Shown here: one piece after another, positions 29,974-38,971 of the stretch
How positions within the stretch are numbered: the first letter of the stretch is position 1
Layout: the number at the start of each line of letters is the position of its first letter
Origin: Kushneria pakistanensis
GTDB lineage: Bacteria > Pseudomonadota > Gammaproteobacteria > Pseudomonadales > Halomonadaceae
Direction: 5' to 3'
NCBI RefSeq assembly: GCF_014652795.1
Contig: NZ_BMZM01000001.1
Location: forward strand, 434,001-498,000
Length of the DNA stretch: 64,000 nucleotides
Made by a program: the position numbers and the translations under genes
The notes under the pieces: generated by a model
What the model was told of the DNA's origin: nothing
Seen by the model: the letters and a program-made list of their open reading frames with translations, nothing else
Database searches by the model: none

Positions 29974-31048
29974 CGTACTGAACGCAGACGCACTGCCCTC
30001 TGAAGAGGCGCTTGTTCGGCACTGGCCGGCGGACGCGGACAGGCCCGAGGTCAGCATCCTGTGCACGACCTTCAATCAGGCAGGCTATATCCGGGATGCC
30101 ATCGAAGGCTTTCTGCGTCAGAAGACGGATTTCTGTTTTGAAATCATCATCCATGATGATGCCTCAACCGATGGTACGGCAGAGATCGTTGATGAATATG
30201 CTCAGCGCTATCCTCGCGTCATCCGGGCTGTATTGCGTCATGAAAATCAGTATCAGAAAGGACATCGCATCATGCCGCTGGCGGCAGGCTTTGCCCGGGC
30301 CGAGTATCTCGCCCTGTGTGAGGGGGATGACTTCTGGTGCGACGAGCAAAAGCTCGCCCGACAGTACCGAGCCATGCAGGCGCGCCCGGAGATCGCGATC
30401 AGCTATCACAACGTGATGCGTCGTGGTCCCGATCAGGAGCATCTGCATATTGAAGCACACGACAAGCGCAACCATGAGCGTGTGGTCCATCTCGATGAAC
30501 TGCTGGTACATACCGGGGACTACTGTCCCTCGCCATCGCTGATGCTGCATCGAGATGTCATGGAGCGCCTTCCCGAGTGGTTTTACACCACGGCCCCTGT
30601 CGGGGACTTTTATCTTCAGGTCATCGCAGCCTGGCCGGCAGGTGCCCTGTATCTGCCCGATGTCATGGCGGTCTATCGTACGCAGGCGCAGGGGTCGTGG
30701 TCACAGCAGCAGCGCAGGCTGGAAGATGACCAGCGCCATGCGCGCCATCAGGACTTCATGACACGCCACGCCGAGTGCATGACCCATCTGTCGGAACTGC
30801 TGGGCGCCTCTCATACACCGGCCATCACGCTCGCCATGGCGCGGCGCTGGTATTACGCCTCCGTTGAATATCTTCAGGCAGGCCGCTATCGCGCCTTTCG
30901 TGAGGCGATTGCCGCCAGCATGCATCTGCAGGCCATCTCGGCACCGCAGCGGCTTTTGTTTCTGCTGCGACGAACACCCCGGCTGGCCGCCAGGATAATG
31001 GCGCTGCGTCAGTGGTATCAGCGCTGTCGTTCCTCCAGCGGTACCTGA
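29954..31048 (+). CDS. Family 2 glycosyltransferase
   Basis: This 364-residue GT-A fold enzyme has the N-terminal EVSILCTTFNQAGYIRDAIEGFL, the HDDASTDGTAEIV loop, and EGDDFW as the DxD-like metal/nucleotide motif near residue 122. The C-terminal part is predicted helical without membrane segments, so it acts at the inner face of the membrane. It probably transfers the amino sugar made by the upstream genes or the next residue. It is the last gene of the operon and is followed by a strong hairpin. Confidence 0.92.
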   Translation: MPAPATDVLNADALPSEEALVRHWPADADRPEVSILCTTFNQAGYIRDAIEGFLRQKTDFCFEIIIHDDASTDGTAEIVDEYAQRYPRVIRAVLRHENQYQKGHRIMPLAAGFARAEYLALCEGDDFWCDEQKLARQYRAMQARPEIAISYHNVMRRGPDQEHLHIEAHDKRNHERVVHLDELLVHTGDYCPSPSLMLHRDVMERLPEWFYTTAPVGDFYLQVIAAWPAGALYLPDVMAVYRTQAQGSWSQQQRRLEDDQRHARHQDFMTRHAECMTHLSELLGASHTPAITLAMARRWYYASVEYLQAGRYRAFREAIAASMHLQAISAPQRLLFLLRRTPRLAARIMALRQWYQRCRSSSGT

Positions 31049-31095
31049 CGGGAAGTCTGTTCTGGCAAGAGCTCTCGCCTCTCAGGAGCAGTGGT

Positions 31096-31137
31096 CTGAC
31101 AGGGCCCTGAGCGCACCAGTACTCAGGGGCCTGTCAG
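31096..31137. terminator. Long hairpin between convergent genes
   Basis: CTGACAGGGCCCTGAG (31096-31111) pairs with CTCAGGGGCCTGTCAG (31122-31137) with one mismatch in 16. It separates the sugar operon from the convergent acyl-CoA synthetase gene. There is no clear T tract, but the symmetry suits termination in both directions. Confidence 0.7.
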
Positions 31138-31144
31138 GATGGGC

Positions 31145-32812
31145 TCAGGCCGGGGCCATCATCGTTTTCTGTTGCTCACGCAACGCGTATTTCTGGAGCT
31201 TCCCGGTTGAGGTTCTCGGGAGCGATGTCTGAAACGTGACATGGCGCGGCACCTTGAAGTGCGCCATATGCTCACGACACCAGTGCAACAGCTCGGTCTC
31301 ATCCGGTCTGTCAGCCTCGGAGACCGGCACCACAAAGGCATGCGGCGTCTCGCCCCAGAAATCATGCGGTCTGGCAATCACGGCAACCTCACGAATGGCG
31401 GGATGGCTCATCATGATCTCCTCGATTTCAATGGAAGAAATCGATTCGCCACCCGAGATGATGATGTCCTTGGCACGATCGCGAATCTCGATATAGCCAT
31501 CCTCGTGCATGACGGCGATATCACCGGTATCCAGCCAGCCTCGGCCCATGGCCTCGCGAGTGGCTTCAGGATTTTTGATGTATCCCTGCATGATCGTATT
31601 GCCGCGCAGCATGAGATGGCCCAGTGACTGGCCATCGGCGGGCACGTCCTCGTGGGTCACTGGGTCCTTGAGGGCGACACGTTCAATGGCAAAGGTGCCC
31701 ACGCCCTGGCGAATCTGCAGCCGAGCACGCGCTTCATGGGTCAGCGTTGCCCACTCGGGCTGAAACTGGCAGACCAGCGAGGGCCCGTAGGTTTCGGTCA
31801 TGCCATAAAGATGCAGCACGTTAAACCCCAGCGCACTCATGCGGGCAATGATGGCGGAATTGGGGGAGGCGCCTCCCGTGGCCAGCAGCACTGGATGGGG
31901 CAGGGGTGTGGAAGCCTCGGGACGGTCCAGCATCATGGTCATGATGATCGGCGCAGCGGCCATGTGGGTGATGCCCCGGGCATGAATCATTTCAAGCACC
32001 TGCGCCGGTTCAACCCGACGCATGCAGACATGTGTACCACCAGCAGCCGTGACGGCCCACGTATGGGTCCAGCCATTGCAGTGGAACATGGGCAGCGTCC
32101 AGAGATAGACCGTCTGGTCATCCATCTTCAGCGTCAGCGTATTGGACAGTGCATTGAGATAGGCGCCCCGGTGGCTGTAGATCACGCCCTTGGGGTTGCC
32201 CGTGGTGCCGGACGTATAGTTGAGCGCGATACAGTCACGCTCGTCAGCGGGAACCCTTGGCTGGCAGGGGCTCGACGCTGCCAGCAGTGACTCGTAGTCA
32301 TGAGGCGCCAGCCCGTCATGCGCCGAAGTATCGTCATTGCCGGCGTTGTCATCGATCTCCACCAGCACGGGCGCCGGTGATGCCAGCAGTGACAGTGCTG
32401 TCGCCACCATATGGCGCAGACTCCTGTCAAAGAGCAGTACGCGCGTCTCGGCATGCGACATGATGAAGGCGATGGATGCACCATCCAGCCGTGCGTTGAT
32501 GGCATTAAGGACACCACCTGCCATCGGTACACCATAATGCGCCTCCAGCATGGCCCTTGAATTCATGCCCAGGGTGGAGACCACCTCGCCCGGTGCAAGG
32601 CCCATGGCCTCCAGGGCGCCTGCCAGCTGTCGACTGCGCTGATAAAACGCCCGATAGGAGAGCGTGATATCGCCATCGATGACCGCAGGCCGTTCCGGGT
32701 GTACCCGCACGGCACGCTCCAGAAAACTGACGGGCGAAAGGGGGGCATGATTGCTTTCACCATGTGAAAGACATGACGACGTTTGTGATGCACAAGAACT
32801 ATCCAATGCCAT
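31145..32812 (-). CDS. Acyl-CoA synthetase (AMP-forming), LvaE-like position
   Basis: This 555-residue adenylate-forming enzyme has the P-loop YTSGTTGNPKGV near residue 200, LYGMTETYGP near 340, GWLDTGDIAVMHEDGYIEIRDRAKDIIISGGE near 430, and the C-terminal Lys in TSTGKLQKYAL. It activates a carboxylic acid to its CoA thioester. It is divergent from the SDR-ACAD-kinase operon, and the set matches the enzymes of the Pseudomonas putida lva pathway, in which LvaE loads levulinate or 4-hydroxyacids. Medium-chain fatty acids are an equally possible substrate. Confidence 0.9.
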   Translation of the reverse strand: MALDSSCASQTSSCLSHGESNHAPLSPVSFLERAVRVHPERPAVIDGDITLSYRAFYQRSRQLAGALEAMGLAPGEVVSTLGMNSRAMLEAHYGVPMAGGVLNAINARLDGASIAFIMSHAETRVLLFDRSLRHMVATALSLLASPAPVLVEIDDNAGNDDTSAHDGLAPHDYESLLAASSPCQPRVPADERDCIALNYTSGTTGNPKGVIYSHRGAYLNALSNTLTLKMDDQTVYLWTLPMFHCNGWTHTWAVTAAGGTHVCMRRVEPAQVLEMIHARGITHMAAAPIIMTMMLDRPEASTPLPHPVLLATGGASPNSAIIARMSALGFNVLHLYGMTETYGPSLVCQFQPEWATLTHEARARLQIRQGVGTFAIERVALKDPVTHEDVPADGQSLGHLMLRGNTIMQGYIKNPEATREAMGRGWLDTGDIAVMHEDGYIEIRDRAKDIIISGGESISSIEIEEIMMSHPAIREVAVIARPHDFWGETPHAFVVPVSEADRPDETELLHWCREHMAHFKVPRHVTFQTSLPRTSTGKLQKYALREQQKTMMAPA

Positions 32813-33187
32813 TCTCCATGATATTTCAGCTAATACTTATTGTTTTTGTATTGAGCCCTGGTTTACGTATATAAATAAAATCATGACAGTCTTGCGAGTG
32901 CTGGCGGTTATTAACAATAACAGCGCACAATGATCAGTCATGAATAAATAAAGAATATGAATTAAAAGATCGTTTATGTCAGATAATATAACCGTGCCAG
33001 AGCAGGTTTTTCCCTTATATAAAACCCATGGTCAAAGCGGCACATTCTGATAGGTAAATACGTCGTAGTTTGAGTGTTATTCATCCATTTTAAATATTGC
33101 GACAACAGGCATTGTTTATGCTTAATGTCGCATATAAGAGTGACCGCTTTTTTTGGATAACCTGTTTAACTCGATGCTGGAGTGGTA
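32813..33187. promoter_or_regulatory. AT-rich divergent promoter region of the acyl-CoA cluster
   Basis: This 375-bp gap is distinctly AT-rich and holds promoters for the leftward ligase and the rightward SDR operon. A sigma-54-like GG-N10-GC element is described separately. No credible gene is present and no adjacent regulator gene exists. Confidence 0.65.
33108..33121 (+). promoter_or_regulatory. Possible sigma-54 (-24/-12) promoter
   Basis: GGCATTGTTTATGC contains GG, exactly ten bases, then GC, the invariant spacing of RpoN promoters (consensus TGGCAC-N5-TTGC), 66 bp before the SDR start codon. The intermediate bases match only partly. The P. putida lva operon is controlled by a sigma-54 activator, which makes this plausible, but no activator gene is in the window. 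Confidence 0.4.
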
Positions 33188-33970
33188 ATGACGGCGGATA
33201 TTGAAAAGCGTCTGCGCCTTGACGGTCAGGTGGCGCTGATTACAGGCGCCGCCAGCGGCCTGGGGGCACATTTCAGTCACGTGCTGGGCAGTGCAGGGGC
33301 ATCACTGATGCTCACGGGACGGCGCCTTGGGCCGCTTGAAACCCAGGCTGACGCTTTGCGTGCCCGCGGCGTCAGGGTCTGGGTATCGGCCATGGATATT
33401 CGCGATGAGCACGACGTGAACCGTGCGTTCGAGGCGCTTGCGGCCGAGGCCGGACGCAGCCCCGATATCGTGATCAACAATGCCGGCATTACCGATACCA
33501 CCTCGGCCCTGTCGCGCGACATGGACGCATGGACTGACATCGTTGATACCAATCTCAATGGTGCCATGCGTGTATCCCGCGCTGCCGCGCAGGCCATGCA
33601 GGCGCAGGGCACGGGCGGGGCGATCGTCAATGTGGCCTCGATTCTCGGGCTGCGGGTGGCCGGTCATGTGGCGGCCTACAGTGCCAGCAAGGCCGGATTG
33701 ATCCAGCTCACCAAAAGTCTGGCGCTTGAATGGGCGCGCCATGACATTCGAGTGAATGCACTGGCACCGGGCTATATCGAGACACCGCTCAACCAGGCAT
33801 TTTTTCAGAGCGAACAGGGACAAAAGCTGATCAAGCGTATTCCCCAGCGCCGTCTGGGTGCGCCCGAATCCCTTGATGGCCCACTGCTGCTGCTGTGCAG
33901 CGAGGCTGGCCGCTACATGACCGGCAGCGTTCTTACGGTCGATGGCGGGCATATGGTCAGCTCGCTCTGA
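33188..33970 (+). CDS. Short-chain dehydrogenase/reductase, LvaD-like position
   Basis: From the ATG at 33188 (or GTG at 33182) the protein has 260 residues. TGAASGLG is the NAD(P)-binding motif near residues 20-27, NNAGIT follows near 97, and the catalytic Ser-Tyr-Lys lie in ASILG and YSASK. RVNALAPGYIETPL is the usual substrate loop. It is the first gene of a three-gene operon with an acyl-CoA dehydrogenase and a kinase fusion. By analogy with LvaD, it would oxidise a 3-hydroxyacyl-CoA made after 4-to-3 hydroxyl migration, but general 3-hydroxyacyl-CoA dehydrogenase activity fits too. Confidence 0.9.
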   Translation: MTADIEKRLRLDGQVALITGAASGLGAHFSHVLGSAGASLMLTGRRLGPLETQADALRARGVRVWVSAMDIRDEHDVNRAFEALAAEAGRSPDIVINNAGITDTTSALSRDMDAWTDIVDTNLNGAMRVSRAAAQAMQAQGTGGAIVNVASILGLRVAGHVAAYSASKAGLIQLTKSLALEWARHDIRVNALAPGYIETPLNQAFFQSEQGQKLIKRIPQRRLGAPESLDGPLLLLCSEAGRYMTGSVLTVDGGHMVSSL

Positions 33971-33999
33971 CGTTCATCTCTTCCCCAATCGGATATCAC

Positions 34000-35211
34000 A
34001 TGGACTTCTCACTACCGCGGGAAATCGAACAGTACCGTAAGCGCATCAGCACGTTTGTCGATGAGCGCATCAAGCCGCTGGAGCTGGATCGGGCCAATTA
34101 CGATGAGCATGAAAATATCGTTGACCATCATCTGCAGCGTCTGCGCGGTGAGGTAAAGGAAGCCGGGCTCTGGTCGCCACAGATGCCTCGGGAGCGTGGG
34201 GGCATGGGGCTTTCGATGGTGGGAATGGCCGCCTGTTATGAGGCGATGAACCGCTCCATCTTCGGCCCGGTCTGCTTCAACGCCGTGGCGCCCGATGACG
34301 GCAACATGATGGTGTTGGAAAAGGTAGCTACCGAGGAACAGAAAACGCGCTGGCTGCAGCCGATTGTCGATGGCCGTGTCCGCAGTGCGTTTGCCCTGAC
34401 CGAGCCACATCCCGGTGCCGGCTCCGACATGGCCGGCATGATGCAGACGCGTGCCGAGCGTCGCGGCGATCGCTGGGTCATCAACGGTCACAAGTGGTTC
34501 ATTACCGGTGCCGGGCTTGCCGAGCATTTCATGCTGGTGGCCCGCACCAGTGATGACGCGCGCAAGGGTCTGACCGTTTTCCTGTTTCATCGTGACCAGC
34601 CTGGCTGGGAGATCAAGCGTCGCATTCCGATCATGGGGCCCGAGGAGCACGGCGGCCACTGTGAGCTGATTTTTGACGGACTGGAAATCCCCGACGATCA
34701 GGTCGTGCTGGGTGTGGGCGAAGGCATGAAGGTGGCCCAGATCCGCCTTGCGCCGGCGCGATTGACCCACTGCATGCGCTGGCTGGGGCTGGCGCGGCGC
34801 GCGATGGAAGAGGCGCTGAGCCATGTCGAGATGCGTCAGGCCTTTGGCGCCGCGCTGGCGGACAATCAGAGTATTCAGACCTCGCTGGGCGAGGTGGCCA
34901 TGGAAATTGAGGTAGGCCGCACGCTGGTCATGAAGGCAGCCTGGGCGCTCGATCAGGGCAGCTTTGCCCGCAAGGAGGTCAGCATGGCCAAGGTGGCGGT
35001 CTCCAACGTGCTCAACAAGGCAGTGGATGTGGCCATTCAGGTTCACGGGGCCAAGGGGTACTCCCAGGACACGGTGCTGGAATGGATCTACCGCTATGCG
35101 CGTCAGGCCCGCATCGTGGATGGGGCCACCGAAGTCCATCAGATGCTGCTGGCGCGCATGCTGCGCAGCGAAGGCAATGACTTCTGGCACTGGGAGATGG
35201 CCGACAGATGA
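34000..35211 (+). CDS. Acyl-CoA dehydrogenase of the ACAD10/11-LvaC type
   Basis: The start at 34000 (MDFSLPREIEQYR) gives 403 residues; the frame continues upstream inside the SDR gene without support. FALTEPHPGAGSD, GHKWFITGAG and the C-terminal VHGAKGYSQDTVLEWIYRYARQARIVDGATEVHQ are flavoprotein dehydrogenase signatures. The usual catalytic-base segment EGT is replaced by DGATEVH, close to the DGPDEVH seen in ACAD10/11 relatives that work with phosphorylated 4-hydroxyacyl-CoA. This supports a role with the neighbouring kinase. The stop overlaps the kinase start (ATGA). Confidence 0.92.
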   Translation: MDFSLPREIEQYRKRISTFVDERIKPLELDRANYDEHENIVDHHLQRLRGEVKEAGLWSPQMPRERGGMGLSMVGMAACYEAMNRSIFGPVCFNAVAPDDGNMMVLEKVATEEQKTRWLQPIVDGRVRSAFALTEPHPGAGSDMAGMMQTRAERRGDRWVINGHKWFITGAGLAEHFMLVARTSDDARKGLTVFLFHRDQPGWEIKRRIPIMGPEEHGGHCELIFDGLEIPDDQVVLGVGEGMKVAQIRLAPARLTHCMRWLGLARRAMEEALSHVEMRQAFGAALADNQSIQTSLGEVAMEIEVGRTLVMKAAWALDQGSFARKEVSMAKVAVSNVLNKAVDVAIQVHGAKGYSQDTVLEWIYRYARQARIVDGATEVHQMLLARMLRSEGNDFWHWEMADR

Positions 35212-36671
35212 GTGGTACCGATTCGGATCCGGCACTGAGCACCTGGCTGGCACAGCAAAGCAGCGCCGAAAGCGTGACGCTCAGGGCGCAGCGACGGCTG
35301 GGTGGGGGCGCCGTACAGGACAATCGTCTTTTGGATGTCACGGTAACCGGCGGCCCCATGGCAGGGGAGCAGCGCTGGGTACTGCGAAGCGATGCCCGCG
35401 CGCCGCTGGCCATCAGTGCCAGCCGCAGGGAGGAGTTCGCCCTGCTTGAGCGTGCCTGGCATCATGGTGTGCGCGTGCCTGAACCCCTGTGGATGTGTGA
35501 GGACGACAGCGTGCTGGGTCGTCCTTTCATGATCATGCGTCATGTGGGGGGCGAGGCGTCCCCCCGATCACTGGTCGGTCAGGCCGGTGACGGCGCGCTC
35601 GAGGCACTGGTGGAAGCGCTGGGGGCGGAGCTTGCCCGTATTCACGCACTGCCACTGATTGATGATGACCAGCCTGCGCTCGACAGTGGTGAGGTGATTT
35701 CTGCGCAACTGGCTGATTATCAGGCCCGACTTGCGCAACTGACACAGCCCCAGCCTGTCCTGGCGTGGGCGTTGCGCTGGCTGGAGCGTCATCCACCGGC
35801 GCCATCGCGGGTCGTGTTTTCCCACAATGATTTTCGCACCGGCAATCTGTTGATCGACGGTGGACACCTTGAGGCCGTACTCGACTGGGAGTTTGCCGGG
35901 CCCAACGCTGCCCCTGCTGATATTGCCTGGTTCTGTGCCCCTTGCTGGCGCTTTGGTGGCTCAAATGATGCCGGCGGGCTGGGCTCGATCGAGGCATTCC
36001 TGCGGGGCTATGAGCATGCCGGCGGTGAGCGCCCTGATCGCGAACAGCTCGACTGGTGGATCATTCTGGCCACACTGCGCTGGGCCGTGATCGCCCTGGA
36101 GCAGGGGGCCCGACATGACAGCGGTGCACAGCCGGATCTGGAACTTGCACTGACGGCGCATCTGTTGCCCGGCCTTGAGCTCGATCTGCTGCGCCTGATT
36201 CCCATCGACGACGGCGTCGATCCGGCAAGGCTGCCCCGGTCTACCGACATGGTGGGTAGCGATACGGACAGGGCGTCCCCGTCCAGAGCGTGGGAGGCTC
36301 TTTCGACGCTCAGTGAGGATGCGCGCGACCTGATGGACATTACGCGTCAGACGCTCAAGTCGGAGATCATCCCGGCGCTGTCGGGCGATGCCCGGCATTC
36401 GGCCCTGATGGTGGCCAATGCGCTGTCGATCATTGCTCGCCAGCAGCATCGCGGTATTTCCATCTGGGATCAGGTTCGGGAGACACTGTCGCAGCAGCTC
36501 TCGCAACCGTTGGACAGCGACGATTCATGCGCCGGTGCACAGGCGTTGGTCGAGGAAATTTACAACGGCCAGCGTGACGCCCCCGAGTCGTTTGAAGCAC
36601 TGCGTCATTTGCTTCGGGAAGATGCGCTGGCACGCGCGCGCATCAGCCAGCCCCGGGCGGTGCAGCAGTAG
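35208..36671 (+). CDS. Acyl-CoA-type APH kinase fused to a DUF6285 (LvaB-like) domain
   Basis: The protein has 487 residues. Residues 1-330 are an aminoglycoside-phosphotransferase-fold kinase: FSHNDFRTGNLLID holds the catalytic Asp, and AVLDWEFAGPNAAPADIAW the metal-binding Asp. Residues about 365-487 form a separate helical domain (DLMDITRQTLKSEIIPAL, ALMVANALSIIARQ, LREDALARARISQP) that resembles DUF6285 proteins. In P. putida, the kinase LvaA works with the separate small protein LvaB to phosphorylate 4-hydroxyacyl-CoA; here the two seem to be one polypeptide. The linker (about 330-365) is polar. The assignment of the C-terminal domain is by pattern memory. Confidence 0.82.
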   Translation: MSGTDSDPALSTWLAQQSSAESVTLRAQRRLGGGAVQDNRLLDVTVTGGPMAGEQRWVLRSDARAPLAISASRREEFALLERAWHHGVRVPEPLWMCEDDSVLGRPFMIMRHVGGEASPRSLVGQAGDGALEALVEALGAELARIHALPLIDDDQPALDSGEVISAQLADYQARLAQLTQPQPVLAWALRWLERHPPAPSRVVFSHNDFRTGNLLIDGGHLEAVLDWEFAGPNAAPADIAWFCAPCWRFGGSNDAGGLGSIEAFLRGYEHAGGERPDREQLDWWIILATLRWAVIALEQGARHDSGAQPDLELALTAHLLPGLELDLLRLIPIDDGVDPARLPRSTDMVGSDTDRASPSRAWEALSTLSEDARDLMDITRQTLKSEIIPALSGDARHSALMVANALSIIARQQHRGISIWDQVRETLSQQLSQPLDSDDSCAGAQALVEEIYNGQRDAPESFEALRHLLREDALARARISQPRAVQQ

Positions 36672-36714
36672 TAGCGTTGTCGGAGTCGGGGTACGTCATG
36701 TCATGGGGCGGTGG

Positions 36715-37434
36715 TCAGAAAAGCCTTGAAAGCAGTGATACCACGGCCGTCTCGACGCGCAGAATGCGCTCGCCCAGATGGATGCCTTCAAAGCCCATCG
36801 CCTGCAGCATTTCCACCTCAAAGGGAATGAAACCGCCCTCGGGGCCGATGGCCAGGGTCACGGGCTGATCCATGGGCAGGCCGCGGGGGCAGCTTTCACC
36901 AATGCCCGGGTGGGCCAGCAGTGCCCGCTGGCCTGCCAGTGCTGCAGGCAGCTGATCTTCGACAAAGGGTTTGAAGCGCGGCTGCAGGTCCACGGTGGGC
37001 AATACCGTGTCACGCGCCTGCTCAAGGCCCAGGCGCAGATGCGCCTCAATGCGCTCGGGTTGAAGCTCGGGCGACTGCCAATAGCTTTTCTCGACGCGAG
37101 CGGTATGCAAAAGCGTCAGCCGCTTGACTCCCATGGTGGCAATGTTCTCCAGCGAGCGGGCCAGCATGCGCGGGCGTGGCAGGGCGAGCAGCACATGAAC
37201 CGGCAGCGCCGGCGGCGGTGCGTCATCCAGATGCAGGATTTCGAACACGGCCTGGTCCTTCTCCAGTGTCAGCAAACGTGCCCGCCCAATACCAGCATTG
37301 GTCATCCCGACAATCAGCGTCTCACCGCATGCCGCTCGATGGACTTCATGAAGATGTTTCAGGCGTCGACTATCGTGGATGCAGGCCCGGTCGGGGGCCA
37401 CAAGATCGTCCGGGGCAAGCAGCAGCAGGTTCAT
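36715..37434 (-). CDS. rsmE: 16S rRNA (uracil1498-N3)-methyltransferase
   Basis: The start chosen is the ATG at 37434 (MNLLLLAPDDL), giving 239 residues as expected for RsmE; the frame remains open upstream to 37632 without support. HVLLALPRPRMLARSLENIATMGVKRL and TLAIGPEGGFIPFEVEMLQAMGF carry the SPOUT-fold knot that binds S-adenosylmethionine. It methylates U1498 of 16S rRNA. It is divergent from purD. Confidence 0.94.
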   Translation of the reverse strand: MNLLLLAPDDLVAPDRACIHDSRRLKHLHEVHRAACGETLIVGMTNAGIGRARLLTLEKDQAVFEILHLDDAPPPALPVHVLLALPRPRMLARSLENIATMGVKRLTLLHTARVEKSYWQSPELQPERIEAHLRLGLEQARDTVLPTVDLQPRFKPFVEDQLPAALAGQRALLAHPGIGESCPRGLPMDQPVTLAIGPEGGFIPFEVEMLQAMGFEGIHLGERILRVETAVVSLLSRLF

Positions 37435-37593
37435 GGCGGTGACGTTTCCAGAAGGCGCGAGCGTGTGAAAGGAGGGCGATGATAGCGCAGCTTTCCCGGG
37501 CGGACGACCCGTGCGCTTTCTGACATAATGCGCCAGACACGCACCCGGGCAGCCGGGTAACAGGCTTGAACCATGACGCAGGAAAGCTTCGGC

Positions 37594-38874
37594 ATGAAGG
37601 TACTGATGATTGGCGGCGGTGGCCGCGAACACGCGCTGGCGTGGAAACTGGCACAGTCACCCAGGGTGGATGAGGTGCTGCTGGCCCCCGGCAACGCCGG
37701 TACTGCGCGCGAGCCCGGTCTTCGCAACGTCGATGTCGCCGGCGGCGATATTGAAGGGCTGCTGGCGGTGGCGCTCAATGAGCAGGTGGCGCTCACGATC
37801 GTGGGTCCCGAGGCGCCGCTGGTGGCAGGCGTGGTGGATCGCTTTCAGGCCGAAGGGCTCAAAATCTTTGGCCCGAGTGCGGCCGCCGCGAGGCTTGAGG
37901 GTTCCAAGGCTTTCAGCAAGGACTTCTTGGCGCGTCATGGTATTCCTACCGCCCACTATCAAAGCTTTACGGAAGTCGCGCCGGCACTAGCCTATCTTGA
38001 GTCGCAGGGCGCACCGATCGTGATCAAGGCCGATGGTCTGGCCGCCGGCAAGGGCGTAATTGTCGCCATAGACATGGCGCAGGCACGCGCTGCCATCCAT
38101 GACATGCTCGAAGACAATGCCTTTGGCGATGCCGGCGCCCGGGTGGTCATCGAGGAGTATCTCGATGGTGAAGAGGCCAGCTTTATCGTCATGGCCGACG
38201 GCGATCACGTGCTGGAAATGGCGACCAGCCAGGACCACAAGCGTGTGGGCGACAATGACAGCGGTGCCAATACCGGCGGCATGGGCGCCTATTCGCCGGC
38301 CCCGGTGGTCACCGAAAGCGTGCGCGAGCGCGTCATGCGCGAGATCATCATGCCGACCATTCAGGGCATGAAGGCCGACGGACATGCCTATACGGGCTTT
38401 CTTTATGCGGGGCTGATGATTGATGATCAGGGCGCGCCACGGGTGATCGAGTTCAACTGTCGCTTTGGGGATCCCGAAACCCAGCCGATCATGCTGCGCC
38501 TTCAGTCCGATCTGGTTACGCTGTGTGAGGCGGCCATCGATGGGCAGCTCGATCAGTATCACTGCCAGTGGGACGCACGCTCGGCGGTGGGTGTGGTCAT
38601 GGCTGCGCAGGGCTACCCGGGCAGCTATCGCAAGGGCGATGTCATTACGGGGTTTGAGGCGGCACAAAAACTGGGCTGTCACGTGTTCCATGCCGGCACC
38701 CGCGAGAGTGAAAGCGGCGCCATCGAGACAGCTGGTGGACGTGTACTGTGCGTCACGGCGCTGGGCGATGACGTAAAACAGGCGCGCGATCTTGCCTATG
38801 AAGGCGTGGCGGCCATGCAGTTTGAAGGCGGTTTTTATCGCCGCGATATTGCCGCTCGCGCCATCAACCGATAA
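37594..38874 (+). CDS. purD: Phosphoribosylamine-glycine ligase
   Basis: The start at 37594 ([17 protein letters not shown]) gives 426 residues, close to E. coli PurD; the frame begins at 37573 with seven extra residues. This ATP-grasp enzyme joins glycine to phosphoribosylamine in purine synthesis. [39 protein letters not shown] and [14 protein letters not shown] are diagnostic. It is not next to purH, unlike in E. coli. A GC-rich hairpin (ACGCCGGC/GCCGGCGT) lies in the gap before prkB. Confidence 0.96.
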   Translation: MKVLMIGGGGREHALAWKLAQSPRVDEVLLAPGNAGTAREPGLRNVDVAGGDIEGLLAVALNEQVALTIVGPEAPLVAGVVDRFQAEGLKIFGPSAAAARLEGSKAFSKDFLARHGIPTAHYQSFTEVAPALAYLESQGAPIVIKADGLAAGKGVIVAIDMAQARAAIHDMLEDNAFGDAGARVVIEEYLDGEEASFIVMADGDHVLEMATSQDHKRVGDNDSGANTGGMGAYSPAPVVTESVRERVMREIIMPTIQGMKADGHAYTGFLYAGLMIDDQGAPRVIEFNCRFGDPETQPIMLRLQSDLVTLCEAAIDGQLDQYHCQWDARSAVGVVMAAQGYPGSYRKGDVITGFEAAQKLGCHVFHAGTRESESGAIETAGGRVLCVTALGDDVKQARDLAYEGVAAMQFEGGFYRRDIAARAINR

Positions 38875-38971
38875 CGCTTCACGAACGGATAGCGCTCCAC
38901 GCCGGCTCCTTGGCGGGACGGGCCGGCGTTGATAACAATACCCGTATCGGGTCTGCAGTTCAGGAGGCGCC

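Noticed and set aside
34012-35253. A 413-codon open frame antisense to the acyl-CoA dehydrogenase
   Set aside because: It mirrors the real gene with no recognisable domains; the sense strand has clear flavoprotein motifs.
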